From positions 23,260-87,259 of the forward strand of contig JBEULL010000003.1 in assembly GCA_041287365.1 (NCBI GenBank): DNA of 64,000 nucleotides, in the 5' to 3' direction. Positions 26,392-35,179 of this stretch are shown one piece after another. The notes under the pieces are model-generated. The model was not told the DNA's origin. It saw only the letters and a program-made list of their open reading frames with translations, and ran no database searches. The stretch's first letter is position 1. The number at the start of each line of letters is the position of its first letter. Both the position numbers and the translations under genes were made by a program. Origin of the DNA: JAQVIJ01 sp041287365 (GTDB taxonomy: Bacteria; Desulfobacterota; Dissulfuribacteria; Dissulfuribacterales; DYLC01).

Positions 26392-27219
26392 ATGTCCAAA
26401 AAGGTAAAGGCCCTGGTCATAACCGGCTATGGCACCAATTGCGAGCGAGAGATGGCCCATTGTTGCAAACTGGCGAATGCTGATTGCGTGGAGATTGCAC
26501 ACTGGAGCGACATTCTGGACGGCACATATAGAATACAGGATTATCATTTTTTGAATCTGCCTGGAGGGTTTCTTGACGGCGACCACCTGGGCTCGGCGCA
26601 GGCTGCGGCGCACAGGCTTCTTCATGCACATGTGGTCTCCACTGGAGAAAGACTGCTGGATCAGATACTGGGCTTCATAGCCAATGGAGGCGTGATATTG
26701 GGTGTATGCAACGGCTTTCAGCTTCTGGTAAAGGCCGGCATTCTTCCAGGATTTGACGGCAATTACACTCAACGCATCGTCAGCCTGACTCACAACGATT
26801 CTGGCAAATTCGAAGATCGATGGGTTAGCCTTGGCATCGATGCCGATTCCCCCTGTATCTTCACAAAAGGGCTTGAAATAGTGGAGTTTCCTGTGCGGCA
26901 TGGTGAGGGGAAATTCGTCACAAAAGACGAGGCCACGCTGAAAAACATCGCCGATCAGCACCTCATCGCCATGCAGTACATTCATCCGGAAACCAGCAGG
27001 CCTACTCAGGAATACCCCTACAATCCCAACGGAGCCGAGATGGCCATCGCTGGCATCTGCGACCCAACGGGACGCATATTCGGGCTCATGCCGCACCCTG
27101 AGGCATATCACCACCGCACTAATCACCCACTCTGGACTCGAAAGGACCTGCCGGAAGAAGGCACAGGCATCGCCCTGTTTCGTAACGCAGTGAATTACAT
27201 TCGAACAAATGTCCTCTGA
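26392..27219 (+). CDS. purQ: Phosphoribosylformylglycinamidine synthase, glutaminase subunit
   Basis: Supplies ammonia from glutamine for the fourth step of purine synthesis. ATG at 26392 follows GGGGG 9 nt upstream. The class I amidotransferase triad is visible: Cys in GVILGVCNGFQLLVKAG and His/Glu in MPHPEAYHH. At 275 residues it is longer than B. subtilis PurQ (about 227) and resembles the larger PurQ-like proteins. purL and purS are not adjacent. It overlaps tatC by 11 bases. Confidence 0.92.
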   Translation: MSKKVKALVITGYGTNCEREMAHCCKLANADCVEIAHWSDILDGTYRIQDYHFLNLPGGFLDGDHLGSAQAAAHRLLHAHVVSTGERLLDQILGFIANGGVILGVCNGFQLLVKAGILPGFDGNYTQRIVSLTHNDSGKFEDRWVSLGIDADSPCIFTKGLEIVEFPVRHGEGKFVTKDEATLKNIADQHLIAMQYIHPETSRPTQEYPYNPNGAEMAIAGICDPTGRIFGLMPHPEAYHHRTNHPLWTRKDLPEEGTGIALFRNAVNYIRTNVL

Positions 27220-27910
27220 TCTTTTGCTAAAACTGAGGCGAGGTCTTATAGAGACAGGTATCGCCATTTTTGTCATAACCATGGTCAATTTCTGGCTCTT
27301 TCCCGCGTCTCTGGCCGGATTCGCCGGGCTTTTTGCACAGAAGCTAGCCTTTTTCGGAGTCATGGAGCCGACCATGGCCCTCCTGAAATTCTCCATCTTC
27401 ATCGGAATTGGCATTACGGCACCGTGGCTGTTCTTTCGTACAAGCCAGGTCATATACTCCTCATTCCCGATCAAAAAAACCGAGGTGATATTCTTCACCT
27501 GCTCGGCCCTGGTGCTGTTTTATGTAGGCGCATTGTTCTGCCTGTTCATCACTCTTCCCTTTGCCATGAAATTTCTGCTGGGATTCGCCTCAGACAGCCT
27601 GCAACCGGTGATCTCTGTGGAAAAATTCGTAAATTTCGTGGTGTTGTTCACAGTGGGTTTCGGCCTGGTCTTCGAGGTACCTTTGATCATAACAGGACTA
27701 TGTTACATGGGTATCTTCTCACCGGATATGTTCGCTCGTTCCCGATCCTATGCCATTTTGATCATAGCGATTATATCGGCTATTATCACGCCCACACCGG
27801 ACGCATTCAACATGATGATGATGGCAGTGCCCATATACATTCTATACGAGCTTGGCATAGTGATAGGCCGCATATTTTACAAAAAACGCTCACAAAGGGA
27901 AAATGTATGA
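27209..27910 (+). CDS. tatC: Twin-arginine translocase subunit TatC
   Basis: Six-helix inner-membrane receptor for Tat signal peptides. 233 residues. The conserved pieces are MEPTMALLKFSIFIGIGITA (after TM1), the Phe-rich FGLVFEVPLIITGLCYMG and SAIITPTPDAFNMMMMAVPI near the C-terminus. The N-terminus (LRRGLIETGIAI) is a short version of HLxELRxRL. tatA/B are not nearby. It overlaps purQ, and its stop overlaps the bioD start as ATGA. It would serve the Tat-signal formate dehydrogenase at 58.5 kb. Confidence 0.95.
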   Translation: MSSDLLLKLRRGLIETGIAIFVITMVNFWLFPASLAGFAGLFAQKLAFFGVMEPTMALLKFSIFIGIGITAPWLFFRTSQVIYSSFPIKKTEVIFFTCSALVLFYVGALFCLFITLPFAMKFLLGFASDSLQPVISVEKFVNFVVLFTVGFGLVFEVPLIITGLCYMGIFSPDMFARSRSYAILIIAIISAIITPTPDAFNMMMMAVPIYILYELGIVIGRIFYKKRSQRENV

Positions 27911-28596
27911 AACTGGCGGTAACAGGCACAAATACCGGCGTCGGAAAGACAATAAGCACAGCGATACTTGCCTCTGCCTGGCATGCGGCAGGACTTAAGA
28001 TCGAGGTGCAAAAGTGGGTCTCCACCGGTGATACAGCCACGGCTGAAGACCTGCGTCTGATCTATGAAGCCATGGCTCGGCCTGTTCCAGGGGCAGGGTC
28101 ACACCATGCGCCTTATTGCCTAAAACTTCCGGCTTCACCACATCTGGCAGCAAGACTCGAGGGTGTCCAAATAGACAAAAAACGGCTCATCGAGGCCACG
28201 TTCATTCTTGAATCGGCCTGTGATATCCTCCTTATCGAAGGTGCCGGAGGACCGTTTTCTCCCATAAACGATGAAATCTTGTTTGCCGATCTGGTATTGG
28301 AACTCCATCTCCCCATCATACTTGTAACCATAACCGCCATTGGCACCATCAACCAGACTCTGGCCCACATAGAGGCATTGCAGGGCAGAGGTATCGAAAT
28401 CCTTGCGATCATATTCAATGAAAACACCTTATTGGACCCCGTGATAGCAACGGATTCCATGGCCTTTGTAGCTGGACGCACGGACATCCCTGTGCTTGGG
28501 CCTGTGCCTTTCTCAAAACAGCCCATAGACTTCATGGGCCTAAATGACACGGGCATTCCCACGGCTGTACTAAAACTTCTGGAGAATGGAAAATGA
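27907..28596 (+). CDS. bioD: Dethiobiotin synthetase
   Basis: Closes the ureido ring of dethiobiotin from diaminopelargonate, CO2 and ATP. 229 residues from the ATG that overlaps the tatC stop. P-loop VTGTNTGVGKTISTAILA (about 5-22), KWVSTGD, the substrate loop LIEGAGGPFSPI near residue 115. It overlaps bioA by four bases (ATGA), so tatC-bioD-bioA is one translational unit. An upstream in-frame extension exists but runs through tatC and is not coding. Confidence 0.95.
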   Translation: MKLAVTGTNTGVGKTISTAILASAWHAAGLKIEVQKWVSTGDTATAEDLRLIYEAMARPVPGAGSHHAPYCLKLPASPHLAARLEGVQIDKKRLIEATFILESACDILLIEGAGGPFSPINDEILFADLVLELHLPIILVTITAIGTINQTLAHIEALQGRGIEILAIIFNENTLLDPVIATDSMAFVAGRTDIPVLGPVPFSKQPIDFMGLNDTGIPTAVLKLLENGK

Positions 28597-29981
28597 CACA
28601 GGACACGGCAACACTTCTGGAACTCGACAGAAGACACCTCTGGCACCCCTATACTCAGCACAAGGACTATGAAAATTCACCCATGCTTTTCATAGATCGG
28701 GCAAACGGCATGTTTTTATACGATTCAGAGGGCAAGGCATATTACGACACCATCTCTTCCTGGTGGTGCATTCTGCACGGGCACAATCGCCCTGAGATAA
28801 AAGAGGCGGTCCGGCGGCAGATGGAATCCATAGAACAGGTGCACTTTGCAGGGACCACTCACGCCCCAGGAATAAAACTGGCCAAAAAACTCGTTGAAAT
28901 CACACCGAAACATCTGACCCGTGTGTTTTATTCGGACAATGGTTCAACCGCCTGCGAGATAGCGGTCAAGATGTCCTTCCAATACTGGAAACAGGTTGGG
29001 CAGCCCCAAAGACAGGGCATCATCTCCTTGGAACGGGGTTATCACGGCGATACTCTGGGCACCATGTCCATGGGAGGAACACCTCAATTCCATTCAACCT
29101 TTGCCCCCCTGCTCTTCTCCACACACAAACTCCCTTCGCCCTATTGCTATCGATGCCCGTACAATGAGCAGCCTAAAACCTGTGATTTTACCTGTTTGAA
29201 ACCACTGGAAGACCTGCTCGCTGACAAAGGCGATGAAATGGCCTGTATTATCCTCGAACCCCTTTTGCAAGCGGCAGGCGGCATGATAAGCTATTCACCT
29301 GACTATCTCATCAGGTTGGAAAAACTGGCAAAGGAGGCAGGGATACACATAATCTTCGACGAAGTCGCCACTGGTTTCGGCAGGACCGGCCGCATGTTCG
29401 CTCTAGAACACACGGATGCTAAACCGGATTTCCTCTGCCTTTCCAAGGGATTGACAGGAGGCTGGCTTCCCATGGCAGCCACTCTGACCACAGAAGAAAT
29501 TTTCAATGCCTTTTACGACGATTACTCTCGCGAAAAGACCTTCTTTCACGGCCACACATTTACCGGCAATCCCTTGGCGGCATCGGCGGCCCTGGCATCC
29601 CTGGAGATATTTGAAAAAGACCATGTACTCGAGGGGCTACCGCAAAAGATCGAACTTCTGCGACAAGGGGCACGGGCGTTCTCCACCTTTTCGTTCATCG
29701 GAGATGTGCGGGGCGTGGGCATGATAGCGGCCTTCGAGCTGGTTCAGGACAAGAGCACAAAAACACCCTTTGCTTCAAACCTACGCATGGGCTTTCACAT
29801 CTATCAGGAAGGATTGAAACACGGCTTGATTCTGCGACCGTTGGGTGATGTCATCTACCTGTTTCTTCCTCTTTCGGTGACAATCGAGGAGATAAGGGAC
29901 ATATTGAACCGAGTTGGACATATCTTTGAAGGATTACGTACACCGCCTGTTAAAAATTGTAAAAATTATAAGGCGTGTTAG
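28593..29981 (+). CDS. bioA: Adenosylmethionine--8-amino-7-oxononanoate aminotransferase
   Basis: PLP enzyme that makes diaminopelargonate, using SAM as amino donor in the best-known members. 462 residues. Seen: HLWHPYTQH near the N-terminus, SSWWCILHGHNRPEI, YSDNGSTACEIAVKM, the PLP Asp in HIIFDEVATGFGRTGRMFAL and the Schiff-base Lys in CLSKGLTGGWLPMAAT. The substrate-site WWC/LHGH pattern supports BioA rather than another class III transaminase. Confidence 0.95.
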   Translation: MTQDTATLLELDRRHLWHPYTQHKDYENSPMLFIDRANGMFLYDSEGKAYYDTISSWWCILHGHNRPEIKEAVRRQMESIEQVHFAGTTHAPGIKLAKKLVEITPKHLTRVFYSDNGSTACEIAVKMSFQYWKQVGQPQRQGIISLERGYHGDTLGTMSMGGTPQFHSTFAPLLFSTHKLPSPYCYRCPYNEQPKTCDFTCLKPLEDLLADKGDEMACIILEPLLQAAGGMISYSPDYLIRLEKLAKEAGIHIIFDEVATGFGRTGRMFALEHTDAKPDFLCLSKGLTGGWLPMAATLTTEEIFNAFYDDYSREKTFFHGHTFTGNPLAASAALASLEIFEKDHVLEGLPQKIELLRQGARAFSTFSFIGDVRGVGMIAAFELVQDKSTKTPFASNLRMGFHIYQEGLKHGLILRPLGDVIYLFLPLSVTIEEIRDILNRVGHIFEGLRTPPVKNCKNYKAC

Positions 29982-30024
29982 ATATTGATGCTGAACCAAC
30001 CACTGAATTCAAAAAGGTTTTGAC

Positions 30025-30987
30025 TTGATAGCGTCAATACCACGGCAAAAAACAATGCAATCAATTTCTGATGACAAAAAACTCCAAAGACTCCTCAGAA
30101 TGCCCCTCGATCGACTGATGTCAAAGGCACTCAAGACCAAACTGAGGCATAGGCAGGACCGTTTCTCTCTGTGCACCATTATGAATGTAAAATCTGGTGG
30201 CTGTACGGAGGACTGTATCTTTTGCGCCCAATCAGCTCACCACAAAACAGATGCGCCGGAATATCCCCTCAAATCCATCGATGAAATCCTGAAAGAAGCC
30301 GAGCATGCGGCTCAAAATGGGGCGTCCCGCTTCAGCCTGGTGGCAAGCGGCAAAGGGCCGTCAAGACGTGAAATAGATGAGTATGCTGTGCGTATTCGAA
30401 CGGTGCAGGAACGCATCGGCATATCCGTGTGCGCATCCCTCGGCATCATGGACATTTCAGGGCTTCTGATGCTGAAACAAGCAGGATTGACTCGATACCA
30501 TCACAATCTGGAGACATCGCCGGATTATTTTTCGAACATATGCACCACACACACCATGTCTCAGCGCATTGAGACCATAAAGGCCGCTCAAAAGGCAGGG
30601 CTCGAAACCTGTGTTGGAGGCATCATAGGGCTCGGTGAAGACATGGCTCAGAGGCTGAGTCTGGCACTTACCATCAAAAAACTTCGTGTGGATTCCGTGC
30701 CTTTGAACATATTGGTTCCAATTCCAGGGACTAAGTTGAGTTCAGTCCCGCCCATTATGCCTCATGAAATCCTAAGGACCGTCGCCATGTTCCGTTTGAT
30801 GCTTCCCAAACAGGCCATTCGCATCGCAGGAGGCAGGGAGACCCTCAAAGAGCTTCAGGGGCTCCTGTTCATAGCAGGGGCGGATGCCATGCTCATAGGA
30901 GGCTATCTCACGATACGTGGCAGAGCCGTAAAAGACGATCTAAAAATGGCTGAAGATTTCAGAACGATATGGAAAAAATGTCTTTGA
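30025..30987 (+). CDS. bioB: Biotin synthase
   Basis: Radical SAM enzyme that inserts sulfur into dethiobiotin. 320 residues with the radical SAM cluster motif GGCTEDCIFCAQSAHHKT (CxxxCxxC), the YHHNLETSPDYF motif, CVGGIIGLGE, and NILVPIPGT. The TTG at 30025 has AAGG 7 nt upstream; an ATG at 30055 (MQSISDDKKL) is the alternative, giving 310 residues. It follows bioA by 43 bases and overlaps the next gene by 19. Confidence 0.94.
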   Translation: MIASIPRQKTMQSISDDKKLQRLLRMPLDRLMSKALKTKLRHRQDRFSLCTIMNVKSGGCTEDCIFCAQSAHHKTDAPEYPLKSIDEILKEAEHAAQNGASRFSLVASGKGPSRREIDEYAVRIRTVQERIGISVCASLGIMDISGLLMLKQAGLTRYHHNLETSPDYFSNICTTHTMSQRIETIKAAQKAGLETCVGGIIGLGEDMAQRLSLALTIKKLRVDSVPLNILVPIPGTKLSSVPPIMPHEILRTVAMFRLMLPKQAIRIAGGRETLKELQGLLFIAGADAMLIGGYLTIRGRAVKDDLKMAEDFRTIWKKCL

Positions 30988-31472
30988 ACAGCCTCATAGA
31001 GGATGAAAGACTTATTATTCTGCACTCGGGCGAGCTACCTGAAGTGGCATACCACGGCTCCATTCATTATCTGACGGAATATCCGAATGGACCTTTGCTC
31101 AAGAAGGAAGATATCGATTTGACCCCATTGAAAGAAGCGGTAATTATGCGCTATCAAACCATAATTTTTCGCGACCTTGACCACAAAAATCGTGAGAAAC
31201 GCATATATCGAGGCCTTGCAAGGGCGATCGTCAATTACGCCAGACTGAACAAATTTGCAAAACTGGAAGGCATGGCAATTCGACACATCCATAACGAGAT
31301 AAAAAAGAGAACCCATGATTTTTTACAGCAAGAAATAGACGAAGTCATGAAAGGAAACAGAACCACATGTATCAATTGTTCTCTCGATGAACTGCAACAG
31401 TTCTTGCAAGATATGCAAATAGGGGATAAAAAACTACTTCATGGAATAGCGGCCATTTTGAATCCTCACTAA
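30969..31472 (+). CDS. Conserved protein of unknown function after bioB
   Basis: 167 residues, no family recognised. The start overlaps the end of bioB (MEKMSLNSLIEDERL; an ATG three codons later, 30978, is equally possible). The middle is basic and helix-rich (YRGLARAIVNYARLNKFAKL, IRHIHNEIKKR), with a CINCSL cysteine pair near residue 130 and a helical end. No signal peptide or membrane segment. The overlap with bioB implies co-expression; a role in biotin supply is possible but unsupported. Confidence 0.75.
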   Translation: MEKMSLNSLIEDERLIILHSGELPEVAYHGSIHYLTEYPNGPLLKKEDIDLTPLKEAVIMRYQTIIFRDLDHKNREKRIYRGLARAIVNYARLNKFAKLEGMAIRHIHNEIKKRTHDFLQQEIDEVMKGNRTTCINCSLDELQQFLQDMQIGDKKLLHGIAAILNPH

Positions 31473-31496
31473 AGGAAACCTGAAAAAATCTAAAGC

Positions 31497-32591
31497 ATGA
31501 AAGACACATCCTTTGCCGTCACACACAATTTCATAATGATTTTAGCCAATCTACTTGGGTTGGGCGTTCTCGTACTGGCTATCGCACTACTGTTTCCATT
31601 TTTAGAACCCATCATCTGGGCGGCTATCATCACCCTGTTCACATTCCCTATCTACAAAAAATTAAAGCAACGTGGCAATCTATCTTCAAACCTGGCGTCA
31701 GCAGCCATGTGTCTGTTGGTCCTGGCATTTGTCATAGTTCCTATCGGGTTTCTGGCCACCAGTCTCACCAATGAAACACTGAGGTTATACGATGGCATCA
31801 AGACATCGGTACAACAAGATTCGACCCATCTGATGGACACCCTGCAACAAGGCTCCGCCATCGGCGATTATCTGGCCAAAATATTGAATAACTACCGGCA
31901 TCATCAGGAAAAAGTCAATCAAATCCTTACAGACATAGCACAAAAAGGCAGCAATCTTTTTTTACAGCAGAGTACCCTTATCTTCAAAAACCTTGCGTCC
32001 ATGCTTTTCAAGGGCAGTATAATGCTGGTAACGCTCTTTTATCTGTTTAGAGACGGAGAACGACTTGTAATTACACTAAAGACCCTTATGCCATTCCCTT
32101 CGAAAGAAACCGATAAATTCACCAGCCTCATATCCGACATGGTGATAGCTACCCTTTACGGCAATCTCCTGACCGGCATGTTGCAAGGTGCCATGGGCGT
32201 GCTGATTTTATGGCTACTGGATTTTTCTGCGCCGATTCTTTGGGGCATGGTCATGGCCATCTGCACATTTATTCCTGTAGTGGGAACCGCTTTGGTATGG
32301 GGCCCTGCCAGTATCGCCCTACTCATCACTGGTGAATGGATAAAGGCCCTCATACTTGCCGGATTCGGAATACTGATCATCAGCCAGATAGATACCTTCG
32401 TAAAACCACTGCTCATAAGCGGCAGGACATCCATTCACAATCTGCTTTTGATTCTGGGCATCCTGGGTGGAATCAGCATGTTCGGATTTATTGGAGTGAT
32501 CTTGGGGCCAATCATCATCGCCCTTGCCATCTCTGTTCTTGAATTTTACAAGATAAATTATCTGGAACGGTTAACTACGCAGGAATATTAG
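31497..32591 (+). CDS. AI-2E family (PerM/YdiK) membrane protein
   Basis: Inner-membrane protein of 364 residues with about eight hydrophobic segments. It has the long cytoplasmic/periplasmic helical stretch after TM3 (residues 90-165), LMPFPSKETDKFTSLISDMV, and the late family core LTGMLQGAMGVLILWLLDFS and LILGILGGISMFGFIGVILG. Members have been linked to autoinducer-2 or Na+/H+ export, but most functions are untested. Its stop overlaps the convergent aldolase gene by four bases. Confidence 0.9.
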   Translation: MKDTSFAVTHNFIMILANLLGLGVLVLAIALLFPFLEPIIWAAIITLFTFPIYKKLKQRGNLSSNLASAAMCLLVLAFVIVPIGFLATSLTNETLRLYDGIKTSVQQDSTHLMDTLQQGSAIGDYLAKILNNYRHHQEKVNQILTDIAQKGSNLFLQQSTLIFKNLASMLFKGSIMLVTLFYLFRDGERLVITLKTLMPFPSKETDKFTSLISDMVIATLYGNLLTGMLQGAMGVLILWLLDFSAPILWGMVMAICTFIPVVGTALVWGPASIALLITGEWIKALILAGFGILIISQIDTFVKPLLISGRTSIHNLLLILGILGGISMFGFIGVILGPIIIALAISVLEFYKINYLERLTTQEY

Positions 32592-33202
32592 TAGGTTTTC
32601 TGAGACCCTGGCAGCGGCATCGCTCCACCAAGCATATGGGAGATGGCCTTGATCTGGGCATTATGCTCCAGACACTCCATGAGTTCAAATGCCTGCTGCA
32701 AGGTCTTTCCACGGGATATGGCTCCGTGATGCGCCAGTATTTGAACAGGCCCATTTTTCAGAACTGCCACCACTGCGTCCGCCAATGCCTGAGTACCAGG
32801 CTGATAAAACGGCACCTCTGCTATATCACCCAACAGCATTTTGGCCTCTATCATGCAGTGAGGCAGAAAACCGCGGCCTGACAGACTTAAGGCCATGGCC
32901 CACGGCGGATGTGTGTGCACTACCGCATTGGCAAGGTTATCCGCTCGATATATACCAAGATGCATTAAAAACTCGGAAGAAGGCCTGCCGTTACCTGCCA
33001 GCACATGCCCCTCTAAATCGACCGTCAGCAGGTCAGCCTCTCTCAAGAATCCCTTGTGCACACCGCTTGGAGTGATGAGGATATTCCCTGACACAGGGTC
33101 CATTGCACTCACATTGCCGTCCGCTCCGGCAATCAAGCCCTTCTCATAGAGCCTTCGGCATACGTTAACAATGTCCTGGGCAAGAGAACCCATCGTCATC
33201 AA
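32588..33202 (-). CDS. Class II aldolase/adducin family protein
   Basis: Zn-dependent aldolase fold (L-fuculose-phosphate aldolase type), 204 residues. Metal ligands appear in AVVHTHPPWAMALSLSG and LAHHGAISRGKTLQQA; phosphate-site residues in GNVSAMDPVSGNILITPSGV. Substrate could be a sugar phosphate or methylthioribulose phosphate; sequence does not decide. It overlaps the MoaE-like gene (ATGA) and is last in the minus-strand unit pheA-cooC-folE2-moaE. Confidence 0.87.
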   Translation of the reverse strand: MMTMGSLAQDIVNVCRRLYEKGLIAGADGNVSAMDPVSGNILITPSGVHKGFLREADLLTVDLEGHVLAGNGRPSSEFLMHLGIYRADNLANAVVHTHPPWAMALSLSGRGFLPHCMIEAKMLLGDIAEVPFYQPGTQALADAVVAVLKNGPVQILAHHGAISRGKTLQQAFELMECLEHNAQIKAISHMLGGAMPLPGSQKTY

Positions 33203-33573
33203 GCCCCATGCTCCTTTTTGGAGGTCACCTCTTTCTTTATGCGGTTCAAAGTGACGCTCAGGCAGTTCAGAACATTCTCACGGATATCCCCGGCAACTCC
33301 CAGAAGCATTACATCGTCGCCTACCTCAAGGATGCCCTCGTTTATCTCCACCTCCACGGCCGCTATGCCTGGGAATTGTCTGGCCTCATTCAATATCTCA
33401 TCCAGTTTAGCCCTGTCAGCAGACACATCGATTTTAGAAACAGGCTCACCACTCCGCGAAGAATTTCTGACAATGCCGTTATGAATCAGAATCATACCGG
33501 CCCTGCCTTCTGCAGCAGCCTTCAGACGGCTACGCATGGATTCAATGTTTAAGGTTTGTGATTGTTTTGCCAT
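33199..33573 (-). CDS. MoaE-like molybdopterin synthase large subunit
   Basis: 124 residues. The sequence MILIHNGIVRNSSRSGEPVS and VAGDIRENVLNCLSVTLNRIKKEVT resembles the MoaE-related proteins of Desulfobacterota; MoaE with thiocarboxylated MoaD inserts the dithiolene of molybdopterin. It is shorter than E. coli MoaE (about 150), and moaD is not adjacent. Formate dehydrogenase in this window needs this type of cofactor. It lies between folE2 and the aldolase gene. Confidence 0.75.
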   Translation of the reverse strand: MAKQSQTLNIESMRSRLKAAAEGRAGMILIHNGIVRNSSRSGEPVSKIDVSADRAKLDEILNEARQFPGIAAVEVEINEGILEVGDDVMLLGVAGDIRENVLNCLSVTLNRIKKEVTSKKEHGA

Positions 33574-33585
33574 AAAATCAACTCC

Positions 33586-34413
33586 TTATAGCTGCCAATG
33601 CCTGGTGTCACTGCTCCAGGTCGTGCTGGCATATGCCGAGTGATTATGGATAGACTCGAAATTCTCCGCCTCCACCTGAAACCATGTGACCTGCGGCATG
33701 GATGAGAGCCGTTCGCACACAGCCCGTACCACATCCTCCACAAACATGGGATTTTCATAAGCCATTTCAGTGACATACTTCTCATCAGGCCGTTTGAGCA
33801 CCGAGAAAACATCTGAAGATGCGCTCTTTTCCACTTCCATTATCACATCCTCCAGCCAGATGAAGCCCTTGAAACGCAGCCAGACTCGCACCTCGCCTCT
33901 CTGATTATGCGCACCATGAATGGATATCTCCTTGGAACATGGGCATACAGTGGTCACCGGCACACGGGCCGCAAGCACCATGTCCAGAGTATCAGTAAGG
34001 GTGCCGTGCAGGCCGCATCCATACTCCATTAATCCAAGGCTACCGGTTATCGGGGCTGCCTTTTCTATAAAGTATGGGAAATCCACCTCTAGATGTGCCT
34101 CCTGAGCCTCGAGTCGTTCCTTCATATCTATCAGAATTCTGGAAAATGTTTTGACATTTATCTCTCCTCTGTATTCATTCAGAACCTCCACGAAACGGCT
34201 CATATGGGTGCCCTTAAAGTGATGCGGGAGATTTACATACATGTTGATGTTGGCCACGGTCTGTTGATGCCCCTTGGCCTTGTCCAGCACCGTGATGGGA
34301 TAACGAATATTTTTGATGCCAACCCGCTGCAATGGAATATTGCGGCCGTCGGGCATAGCCTGCACATCAACTAGATCATTCGGTGAATCGGTTGACACTG
34401 AAACCGTTTTCAA
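33586..34413 (-). CDS. folE2: GTP cyclohydrolase FolE2
   Basis: Type IB GTP cyclohydrolase, making dihydroneopterin triphosphate for folate (or queuosine) with a metal other than strictly zinc. 275 residues. Typical strings: NLPHHFKGTHMSRFVEVLN, the catalytic CPCSKEISIHGAHNQRGEV (metal Cys and active-site His) and ENPMFVEDVVRAVCERL. It overlaps cooC by four bases. Folate fits the C1 metabolism implied by CooC and formate dehydrogenase. Confidence 0.95.
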   Translation of the reverse strand: MKTVSVSTDSPNDLVDVQAMPDGRNIPLQRVGIKNIRYPITVLDKAKGHQQTVANINMYVNLPHHFKGTHMSRFVEVLNEYRGEINVKTFSRILIDMKERLEAQEAHLEVDFPYFIEKAAPITGSLGLMEYGCGLHGTLTDTLDMVLAARVPVTTVCPCSKEISIHGAHNQRGEVRVWLRFKGFIWLEDVIMEVEKSASSDVFSVLKRPDEKYVTEMAYENPMFVEDVVRAVCERLSSMPQVTWFQVEAENFESIHNHSAYASTTWSSDTRHWQL

Positions 34414-35171
34414 ATTGGAAATGCCTCCAGGATTTGCAACAGTTCCCTTGCCTTCTGAAGCATGGTCTCGTCCGCCAGGGCAACCTCTGCACCTGTACGC
34501 TCGGCCTGCCGAACCTGTTGAGATGCAGGAAAAGCGGCCATAACAGGCATATTTAGGCTCTTTTCCACAAAAATCACATCATCGGCAGAGGAAACGGCAT
34601 TGACCACCACATGAATGGATTGCATTCTCAAATCCCTGGCAAGGGCGATGATCTTGGCGACGGTCTCTATACTGCCCAGGTATGGCTGTGCAACCACCAA
34701 CAGGTGATCTACCGAGGCGACAGTGCCCCTTCCCAAATGCTCCACGCCTGCCTCCATGTCCAATACGATGTCTTCGTCAGGCGAGAGCATCAGGGTATTG
34801 ATCAGGGCCTTCAAAACCACATTATCAGAACAGGCACAACCACCTCCACCCTGACGGATAGCGCCCACTGTCATGAGTTTGATATTGCCCTTGATACGGA
34901 TAAAACGTTCCGGCAAATCATCCACACGAGGATTCAGACGATAAAACGGCCCATCCCGCTCACTTCGCTCATTCAGAAGCTCCCTCATCTCGGCTATGGG
35001 AGTGATCTCGTCCGGATTGGGAAATCCCAACACACGTGCCAGATGCGGGCTGGAATCCGCGTCTACGGCTAAAACCCGACGGCCCATTGATGCAAGCACG
35101 GTTATGAGCAAGGCGCTCAGAGTGGTCTTGCCCACACCACCCTTACCACTGACAGCTATCTTCATTTTCAA
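34410..35171 (-). CDS. cooC: CooC-type nickel-insertion ATPase
   Basis: MinD/ParA-like P-loop ATPase that helps insert nickel in carbon monoxide dehydrogenase. 253 residues; deviant Walker A AVSGKGGVGKTTLSALL, CACSDNVVLKALI with the CxC motif typical of CooC dimers, and DIVLDMEAGVEHLGRGT. No CODH gene (cooS/acsA) lies in the window; its presence elsewhere is inferred. Placed 8 bases after pheA and overlapping folE2. Confidence 0.9.
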   Translation of the reverse strand: MKMKIAVSGKGGVGKTTLSALLITVLASMGRRVLAVDADSSPHLARVLGFPNPDEITPIAEMRELLNERSERDGPFYRLNPRVDDLPERFIRIKGNIKLMTVGAIRQGGGGCACSDNVVLKALINTLMLSPDEDIVLDMEAGVEHLGRGTVASVDHLLVVAQPYLGSIETVAKIIALARDLRMQSIHVVVNAVSSADDVIFVEKSLNMPVMAAFPASQQVRQAERTGAEVALADETMLQKARELLQILEAFPI

Positions 35172-35179
35172 TCACTCTT

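Noticed and set aside
26368..27498. Long minus-strand open frame (376 codons) opposite purQ/tatC
   Set aside because: It is antisense to two well-conserved genes, has no family features and no ribosome site.
27424..27906. Upstream extension of bioD
   Set aside because: The frame runs through tatC in another phase; BioD begins at the ATG overlapping the tatC stop.
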